Position numbers and translations under genes: made by a program. A stretch of 37,984 nt of DNA from Woeseiaceae bacterium (GTDB taxonomy: Bacteria > Pseudomonadota > Gammaproteobacteria > Steroidobacterales > Woeseiaceae). Numbering within the stretch: position 1 is the first letter of the stretch; each line of letters starts with the position of its first letter. Shown here piece after piece: positions 32,869 to 37,984 of the stretch. The notes beneath the pieces are model-generated. The model saw only the letters and a program-made list of their open reading frames with translations. It had not been told where the DNA came from and searched no databases. The stretch is taken from positions 1 through 37,984 of the forward strand of contig JAJFKS010000008.1 in assembly GCA_021773115.1 (NCBI GenBank), read 5' to 3'.

Positions 32869-34989
32869 GTGAAGATTTCACAAATTCTTGACAAGATTGA
32901 TGAGAATCAACTTTTCGTTCCTGCTTTTCAACGCGAGTACGTTTGGAAGAAAGAGGACGCAAAACAGCTAGTGCGGTCGCTACTGAAAGACTATCCAACG
33001 GGAACCATGCTGACCTGGGAGACAGGTAACCCGCCGGAGCTAAAAGGACCGCATAAATATTCGGCTTCGCAAGGAGCGGTAAAACTCATTTTGGACGGCC
33101 AGCAGCGAATCACCACTCTATATCTTCTGATTCGCGGTGACCTTCCGCCTTACTATACCGACGAAGAAGTCCAGACCAACATCAGGGGCCTACATGTAAA
33201 CCTAGAGTCGATGGAGCTTGAGTACTATAAAAAAACACGGATGATGAATGACCCAAGATGGGTAAATATTACAGACATTTTTCAATCGAAGACCAATGCT
33301 CTAGACGTTATCAAGGATCTCGGCAGCGACTACAGTGGCGATCCCCTAAAGATCGTTGAAAATGTCGGGCTCGTCAAAAATATATTGGAAAGAGAATTTT
33401 TGGAGCAAACCGTTCCAGTTAAAGCCAACATTAAGGAAGCTATCGATATTTTTTATCGCGTCAATTCGAGCGGAGTGAACCTGACTGACGCGGAACTTGC
33501 ACTGGCCCAAATTTCGGGGTACTGGCCAGATGCAAGGGGTCAAATTAAGGCAAAGCTTTTTGAGATGGCTGAAAGCGGCTGGGTGTTTAAACTCGATTTC
33601 TTTATCTATTGTTTGCTAGGTGTCTTGCATTATCAGGGTTCAAAGTTGGAAAAGCTTCATGACCCTGAGAATAATGATGCGCTTCGTGCAGCCTGGAGTC
33701 GGCTGAGTGGAGACACGTTAGATTATGTATGCAACCTTCTCCGCGAATACGCTTACGTTGATCACACCAAGGAAATAAACTCTGTCTACGCGCTTGTTCC
33801 GATGATTGTACTGGCATATCAAAAGGGCAAAACGAAGCTGTCGGAGGCTGAAATTAAAAGAGCTGTAAAGTGGTTCTATTATTCACAACTTCGGACACGA
33901 TACGTTAGTCAAACGCAGCAGAAGTTAGACAAAGACCTTGGCATAATTCGCGATACTGAACGGCCGTTCGACGCTTTATTAAAGCTAATTGAAGAGGAGC
34001 GCCGCCTGACGATTACACCAGAAGAGTTTATTGGCGTAGGTATCCAGCACCCCTTATGGGGCTTGATGAAATGGTATTTCAAGAGTCGCGGCGCCAAATG
34101 CCTCACCACAGGAATCGGTATTCGTCAAAACATGGGTACAAAGTATTCGTTGGAGTGGGATCACATATTTCCGTTTTCCGTGTTAAGCAATAATGGTTAC
34201 GGCTGGGAGCAAAGGCACAAATACAGACTGGCCCAGGAAATAACTAATCGAGCCGTTCTCACCCAGACGGCGAACAGAAGCAAATCGGCTAATCCAGCGA
34301 AAGACTATCTGTCGAAGGCGCAGTCGACGTTTTCTCACTCGTTGCGCGATCAAGTGATTCCGGAAGATGACTCGCTATGGGAGATAGGTCGATATGAGGA
34401 TTTCCTCGAAGAACGTCGCCGAATGCTTGCGGCTCAGTTAAACGCTTATCTCGAAAGCATTACAGTGACGGAGGAAATTGACACCAAGTTAAGTGTGGCT
34501 GAGTTAATTGAGGAGGGCGAAAATCACGGTATCGAACTAAAGGCGACGCTGCGTTGGGATCAGCGACTCGAAAAGGTCAATAAAAACCTGGAAGGCGTGA
34601 TTCTGAAGACGATAGCTGCGTTTAGTAATCGTGAAGGCGGCGTTTTATTTATCGGTGTCGCCGACAAGAAGGATATTGATGGCCTGGGCGCCGATTACTC
34701 GACACTGAAAGACGCAAGTCGCGACGGTTTCGAACAACACTTACTGAATCTGGTTTCAAGTGCCTACGGAACCGACTATGCGGCTATGGGACTAAAAGTG
34801 TCCTTTCCAATTGTTGATGAAACGGAGATTTGCATGGTCGAGATTAATGCGGGCAAGAAACCGTTGTACACTGAGGTTGCTGACAAGAATGGCGCCAAGA
34901 CCAAGAAATTTTTTATCCGGCGAGGTAATAGCTCTCATGAGATGCCATTAGTTGAAGTCGCCGATTACGTCGCAAACCATTTCGGCTAG
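32869..34989 (+). CDS. DUF262 (GmrS-like) - HNH - AlbA_2 (Schlafen-type) fusion protein
   Basis: The 706-residue protein (GTG start, Shine-Dalgarno AGGAGAG 5 bp upstream) joins three parts. Residues 1-330 are a DUF262/GmrS-like ParB-fold NTPase: PAFQREYVW (18-26), LILDGQQRITTL (73-84) and FYRVNSSGVNLTDAELALAQI. Residues about 400-480 are an HNH nuclease: WDHIFP (430-435) with ITNRAVLTQTANRSKSANP. Residues about 545-700 are an AlbA_2/Schlafen-type divergent AAA domain: GIELKATLRWD (554-564) and FSNREGGVLFIGVADK (585-600). GmrSD enzymes cleave modified phage DNA (type IV restriction), and Schlafen-like AlbA_2 proteins are tied to RNA/DNA processing and transcription control. The triple fusion is, as far as I know, unusual. 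It lies 21 bp after the DUF3883 gene in the same transcript. Confidence 0.9.
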   Translation: MKISQILDKIDENQLFVPAFQREYVWKKEDAKQLVRSLLKDYPTGTMLTWETGNPPELKGPHKYSASQGAVKLILDGQQRITTLYLLIRGDLPPYYTDEEVQTNIRGLHVNLESMELEYYKKTRMMNDPRWVNITDIFQSKTNALDVIKDLGSDYSGDPLKIVENVGLVKNILEREFLEQTVPVKANIKEAIDIFYRVNSSGVNLTDAELALAQISGYWPDARGQIKAKLFEMAESGWVFKLDFFIYCLLGVLHYQGSKLEKLHDPENNDALRAAWSRLSGDTLDYVCNLLREYAYVDHTKEINSVYALVPMIVLAYQKGKTKLSEAEIKRAVKWFYYSQLRTRYVSQTQQKLDKDLGIIRDTERPFDALLKLIEEERRLTITPEEFIGVGIQHPLWGLMKWYFKSRGAKCLTTGIGIRQNMGTKYSLEWDHIFPFSVLSNNGYGWEQRHKYRLAQEITNRAVLTQTANRSKSANPAKDYLSKAQSTFSHSLRDQVIPEDDSLWEIGRYEDFLEERRRMLAAQLNAYLESITVTEEIDTKLSVAELIEEGENHGIELKATLRWDQRLEKVNKNLEGVILKTIAAFSNREGGVLFIGVADKKDIDGLGADYSTLKDASRDGFEQHLLNLVSSAYGTDYAAMGLKVSFPIVDETEICMVEINAGKKPLYTEVADKNGAKTKKFFIRRGNSSHEMPLVEVADYVANHFG

Positions 34990-35065
34990 CAACGTGACGA
35001 ACGCGGTGAAACGCCATCTTTCCAAAACTCAGCAACATCCGCGAATTGACATTAAAATCCCGACG

Positions 35066-35794
35066 ATGCAGATAAAAGACAGATACGACAACGAAATTAC
35101 CACACTTGATCAATGGGCCAGACTGTACGACACGCCGCAGCAGAGTCACCAGTGGGTTGAGCACCGTAGCGCCTATTCGGTCGCTGAATTTATTTTGAAT
35201 CGCAACGGCGCGTCTCAACTCGAATCCAGGGTGAGCAGTACGCTCGACGAGAAGGTCTCGTTTGAAAAGGCTATTCCGGAGTATGAGGTTCGGTTTGACG
35301 AATACGGCCGTGGCCGTGTCCATGATCTCGGCATATTTGGCGAGACGGCCAGCGGCAAGAGTATTTTTGTCGGATTAGAAGCAAAGGTCGACGAAACTTT
35401 CGGTGCGATGCTAAAAGATGCCTATTTGCAGGCCAAGGCGAAGCAAATCATCGGTACATCAACTAATGCGCCGGAGAGGATCGAGAAACTTCTGGCAGCA
35501 CACTTTTCTGAGCCCGATCCCTCCATGTTCGATGTTCGCTATCAATTGTTGTATGCAACCGCGGGAACGCTCGCTGAAAAAGCCGACATATCGGTACTGT
35601 ATGTTGCCGTATTCAAAACGCTGCTATACGACGAGACCATCGGCGCCAGCAACTATCGCGACTATGTTCATTTCGTGAATAAAGTCGGTGCACAGCCGAT
35701 CAAGCTTGGCGACAAAGGTGCTGACGCACACGAAATACACCTGGCGGATCGCCGTCTGGTTTGTTTGCACGAATATTTTGACTTGCGAGTGTAG
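35066..35794 (+). CDS. PD-(D/E)XK-like protein, possibly DUF6946
   Basis: The 242-residue product (ATG 35066; the frame is open back to 34952 in the preceding gene) begins with an HQWVEHRSAYSVAEF segment. It then has YGRGRVHDLGIFG with H86/D87 and IFVGLEAKVDETFG with E105, K107, D109 and E110, a D...ExK pattern like restriction-type nucleases. I recall a family (DUF6946) with the same GRSA...HDL...EAK(A/V)DE(T/P)FG signature but am not certain of the number. The function is unknown. It follows the triple-fusion gene by 76 bp from the chosen start, and the ribosome site is poor, so the start is uncertain. The neighbours suggest DNA defence. Confidence 0.65.
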   Translation: MQIKDRYDNEITTLDQWARLYDTPQQSHQWVEHRSAYSVAEFILNRNGASQLESRVSSTLDEKVSFEKAIPEYEVRFDEYGRGRVHDLGIFGETASGKSIFVGLEAKVDETFGAMLKDAYLQAKAKQIIGTSTNAPERIEKLLAAHFSEPDPSMFDVRYQLLYATAGTLAEKADISVLYVAVFKTLLYDETIGASNYRDYVHFVNKVGAQPIKLGDKGADAHEIHLADRRLVCLHEYFDLRV

Positions 35795-35871
35795 GTGTCC
35801 GAGATTTAACTCGATAACTAGCCGACAGGGTCCGAGCCGAGCCAGCCGAACCATGGTCAATGGAGTTACTA

Positions 35872-36468
35872 GTGCCATCCAATTACGTTTTAATTGACTT
35901 CGAAAATGTACAACCCAAGAACTTGAGTATTCTTGCGGATCACTTGTTCAAAGTGCTCGTATTTATCGGCGCGAATCAATCCAAAGTTCCTCGGCACGTA
36001 GCGGTCGCAATGCAATCTCTTGGCGATAGGGCGAAGTACGTTGAGATTGATGGCAGTGGGCCTAACGCATTGGATTTCCACATTGCCTATTACATTGGCG
36101 AATTGTCTGCCGCTGATCCGGCGGGTAGCTTTCACATTATTAGCAAGGACAAGGGGTTCGACCCGCTCATTCGTCACCTAAAGGGAAAGAAAATTCGAAT
36201 TCGTAGAGAGACTGACCTGGCTGAAATTCCAAACTTACGAATTCCGAAGAAAACTACGCCAGACGAAATGATCCAGACGATCGTAAAGAATCTCATTGGT
36301 CGTGGGCAGTCAAGGCCGAGAAAAGTCAAGACACTTCAGAACACGATTAATAGCCTGGTTGTGGAGTCCCTGGACAGTACGAAGCTAAGCGAAATTGTGG
36401 GTGAGCTTCAAAAGCGAAAATTCATCGTAGTTGACAAAGGTAACATCAAGTACACGCTTCCGAGTTAA
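35872..36468 (+). CDS. NYN/PIN-domain putative RNase with C-terminal winged-helix-like segment
   Basis: The 198-residue protein starts at GTG 35872, chosen because TGGAG lies 6 bp upstream; an ATG four codons earlier is also in frame. The start YVLIDFENVQP supplies D9 and E11, ALDFHIAYYIGEL supplies D68, and HIISKDKGFDPLI supplies D93 and D97. This acidic set is the metal site of the PIN/NYN fold, usually an RNase. The C-terminal LSEIVGELQKRKFIVVD could be a short winged helix that binds nucleic acid. Homologues of this ENVQP type occur as lone genes and in defence loci. It is the last gene of the rightward cluster, 77 bp after the previous stop. Confidence 0.85.
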   Translation: MPSNYVLIDFENVQPKNLSILADHLFKVLVFIGANQSKVPRHVAVAMQSLGDRAKYVEIDGSGPNALDFHIAYYIGELSAADPAGSFHIISKDKGFDPLIRHLKGKKIRIRRETDLAEIPNLRIPKKTTPDEMIQTIVKNLIGRGQSRPRKVKTLQNTINSLVVESLDSTKLSEIVGELQKRKFIVVDKGNIKYTLPS

Positions 36469-36527
36469 AGGCGTGAATCCCTGCCAGCGCAAATCGATCC
36501 GGAGCCATTACGAATAGGTCCGCCCAC

Positions 36528-36908
36528 CTAATCCTTCATGTCCCGCATCACATGCCCAAACGGCAACAACGCCATCGGCACAAGCTTCATATGCTGCACC
36601 GCAATCGGAAAGCCGATAATCGTAAGCGCAAAGAACGCTGCCAGCAGCAGATGCATAATCGCCAACTCAAGCCCCGGCAAAATTATCCAGATAATGTTCA
36701 TGATCAGCGAGATCGCCCCGCTGGGTGGTTCCGTTTCGCGTACCTCGCGACCAAACGGCGCGATGACACTGCCAGCCAGTCTGAAACACATCAGCCCGAA
36801 CGGAATACCGATGATCGTGAGGCATAGCAAAATGCCACCCAATACGTAGCCGAGGAAGATCAAGAATCCACCAAATACGAAGAACACTAGATTGCCCAGT
36901 AATGACAT
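36528..36908 (-). CDS. YccF domain inner-membrane protein
   Basis: The 126-residue protein has two copies of the YccF-type module: GGILLCLTIIGIPFGLMCFRLAG at about 24-47 and LLAAFFALTIIGFPIAVQHMKLVPMALLPFG at about 87-118, with about four membrane helices. YccF proteins are small inner-membrane proteins of unknown function, normally 120-150 residues, so this is complete. It is leftward and ends the restriction cluster on its right side, 60 bp from the NYN/PIN gene. I see no sign that it belongs to the defence genes. Confidence 0.93.
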   Translation of the reverse strand: MSLLGNLVFFVFGGFLIFLGYVLGGILLCLTIIGIPFGLMCFRLAGSVIAPFGREVRETEPPSGAISLIMNIIWIILPGLELAIMHLLLAAFFALTIIGFPIAVQHMKLVPMALLPFGHVMRDMKD

Positions 36909-37015
36909 GATCAGAAACCCAGCAGCCGTATACCCGCGATTCCTATGATGCTACAGCCAATTCACGGATTCTGTATTTGGCAGAATTCGATGTAATATAA
37001 CTCATTGATTACAAA

Positions 37016-37044
37016 TTGATTTGTGACAAACTACTGGTTATAAT
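37016..37044 (+). promoter_or_regulatory. Candidate sigma-70 promoter of the DUF222-HNH gene
   Basis: TTGATT (37016-37021) and a perfect TATAAT (37039-37044) are spaced 17 bp apart. The -10 lies inside a LexA box, so repressor binding would block RNA polymerase. Confidence 0.75.
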
Positions 37045-37051
37045 TACAGTC
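37032..37051. promoter_or_regulatory. LexA (SOS) box overlapping the -10
   Basis: TACTGGTTATAATTACAGTC has the obligatory CTG-N10-CAG framework with an A/T-rich centre. It matches the E. coli LexA consensus at 15 of 20 positions, ends 25 bp before the ATG and encloses the TATAAT. A relative of the same gene at 13134 has a better box at a similar distance. Confidence 0.7.
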
Positions 37052-37076
37052 CTAAACCACACCACAAGGACGTGTC

Positions 37077-37984
37077 ATGAAGCCCCAAAATTCATACGAG
37101 GAATCACCCGAAAATCGTCTTCTCTCTATTGATGAACTCGATCGCGACATCGTCAATCTCGCCGCCCGAATCAACGCGGCGACCTACGAGTTACTCGTAC
37201 TTATTCGCCAGTTCGACGAGCGTGCCGGCTGGTTGAAGTGGGGCCTTGGGAACTGTGCCGAGTGGCTACATTATCGCTGCGACCTCTCCATGAATGCCGC
37301 GCGTGAAAAAGTCCGTGTGGCGCACGCACTCAAGACCTTACCGAACGTCGCAGCCGCGTTCGCAACGGGCGACCTGTCGTATTCCAAAGTTCGAGCGATG
37401 ACACGTGTGGTTGTTAATAATTCGGAACTCTTGTCGTTTGCCTTGAAGACAACGACGGCTCGCGTTGAAGAACGCTGCCGGGAGTTGCGTTGTGGCACGG
37501 TGGATTCCCTCGATGGCGCGCAGCGTGCGTTTGCCAATCGATCACTGCGCGTCAGCCGCAATGCCGAACGGGGAACGATGACCATTACCGTTGAACTTCC
37601 CATTGAGACCGGCGAGCTGGTGGCCAAAGCGCTCGACAAGGCACGCGATGATTCTGCATCCAGGGTGGAGTTTGTCGATGAGTCCTTCTCGGCCCGACAG
37701 GCCGATGCGATGGTGTCCATGGCGCGTATGTGTTTGAACAATTCGTATCTGTCGGGTAATGCAGAGCGATCATGCAATTCCTCGCGCAACACGTCGGACG
37801 ACTACCTGGTGACGATCCACGTCGATCAATCGGCACTCGCCAACGGCAACGGTCGCTCAAACCTCCCCATCGAAAGTGTCAAACGACTGTGTTGTAATGG
37901 TCATGCGGTGGTTCTCGGTGAAGATGAGAATGGCGAGCCATTGAATATCGGTCGCAAGACCCGAACCGTGCCAACGGCCATCAA
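37077..37984 (+). CDS. DUF222-HNH endonuclease (partial, runs off right edge)
   Basis: An uninterrupted frame of 302 codons runs from ATG 37077 (Shine-Dalgarno AAGGA, 6-bp spacing) to the window edge. The visible part is the DUF222 domain (also called 13E12-repeat region): LVLIRQFDERAGW, MNAAREKVRVAHAL, LSYSKVRAMTR, FSARQADAMVSMA, YLVTIHVD and the lead into the HNH domain (VKRLCCNGHAVVLGEDENGEPLNIGRKTRT). The HNH part would lie just beyond the edge. Such genes are abundant and multi-copy in many bacteria and are thought to be homing-type or mobile endonucleases. The function is unproven. The promoter carries a LexA box, so induction by DNA damage is likely. The truncated relatives in this window are at 8113 and 13134. 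Confidence 0.9.
   Translation, partial: MKPQNSYEESPENRLLSIDELDRDIVNLAARINAATYELLVLIRQFDERAGWLKWGLGNCAEWLHYRCDLSMNAAREKVRVAHALKTLPNVAAAFATGDLSYSKVRAMTRVVVNNSELLSFALKTTTARVEERCRELRCGTVDSLDGAQRAFANRSLRVSRNAERGTMTITVELPIETGELVAKALDKARDDSASRVEFVDESFSARQADAMVSMARMCLNNSYLSGNAERSCNSSRNTSDDYLVTIHVDQSALANGNGRSNLPIESVKRLCCNGHAVVLGEDENGEPLNIGRKTRTVPTAI

Noticed and set aside
1..37984. CRISPR array, integrase, transposase or tRNA-linked attachment site bordering the restriction island
   Set aside because: None of these was seen on either strand. The island's borders (frameshifted lipoprotein at left, YccF at right) show no matching direct repeats that I could find by eye.

Overview
The window looks like a chromosomal segment of a free-living, probably marine gammaproteobacterium. 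Two TonB-dependent outer-membrane receptors, several signal-peptide proteins, a MATE exporter, a YbdG-type mechanosensitive channel and a YccF protein point to a Gram-negative cell, and two boxes of the E. coli LexA type (CTG-N10-CAG) fit that class. I would guess a Woeseiales/Chromatiales-like lineage, but nothing here proves it. No tRNA, rRNA, CRISPR array or recognisable insertion sequence was seen, and no gene-free stretch exceeds 300 bases.

Layout. 1-945 (-) is the 5' part of an ATPase fused to an FHA domain. 1218-3498 (+) holds three exported proteins in a row, the last a SIMPL protein. 3461-4770 (-) is a coupled membrane protein and ECF-like sigma factor. 5007-5738 (-) is a Rossmann/NmrA-like protein with a signal peptide. 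5883-7100 (+) is a mechanosensitive channel and 7087-8022 (-) a GNAT-fold acetyltransferase. 8113-8215 is a tiny relic of a DUF222-HNH gene lying against a TetR repressor (8212-8793, -), which faces a TonB receptor (9045-12014, +) across a promoter flanked by two palindromes. 12138-13057 (-) encodes a cold-shock/DUF1294 protein and a small exported protein. They are divergent, across a LexA box, from a broken DUF222-HNH endonuclease (13134-14110). 14197-16042 (-) holds a VOC protein and a MATE pump. 16255-18852 (-) is a second TonB receptor, divergent from an aminotransferase (19137-20357, +). 20406-22177 (-) is an oxidoreductase translationally coupled to a DUF2797 protein. 22255-22702 is a frameshifted lipoprotein gene.

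From 22725 to 36468 every gene reads rightward and nearly every product has a nuclease, methylase or restriction fold: NERD; HsdR; HsdS; a PHP-ATPase of TrlF type; HsdM; a DUF3883 PD-(D/E)XK-like protein; a three-part DUF262-HNH-AlbA_2 fusion; a second PD-(D/E)XK-like protein; and a NYN/PIN protein. The hsd genes and the first downstream genes overlap or lie within about 20 bp of each other, so at least 23608-34989 is probably one transcript. This is a type I restriction-modification operon carrying extra defence genes. The order hsdR-hsdS-trlF-hsdM and the triple-domain fusion are its most unusual parts. The window ends with YccF (-) and an apparently intact DUF222-HNH gene (37077 to the edge) whose promoter contains a second LexA box.

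The two most promising stories are the nuclease-rich restriction island, and a multi-copy, apparently SOS-controlled DUF222-HNH endonuclease family caught at three stages (intact, internally deleted, and about 100-bp relic) within 30 kb.
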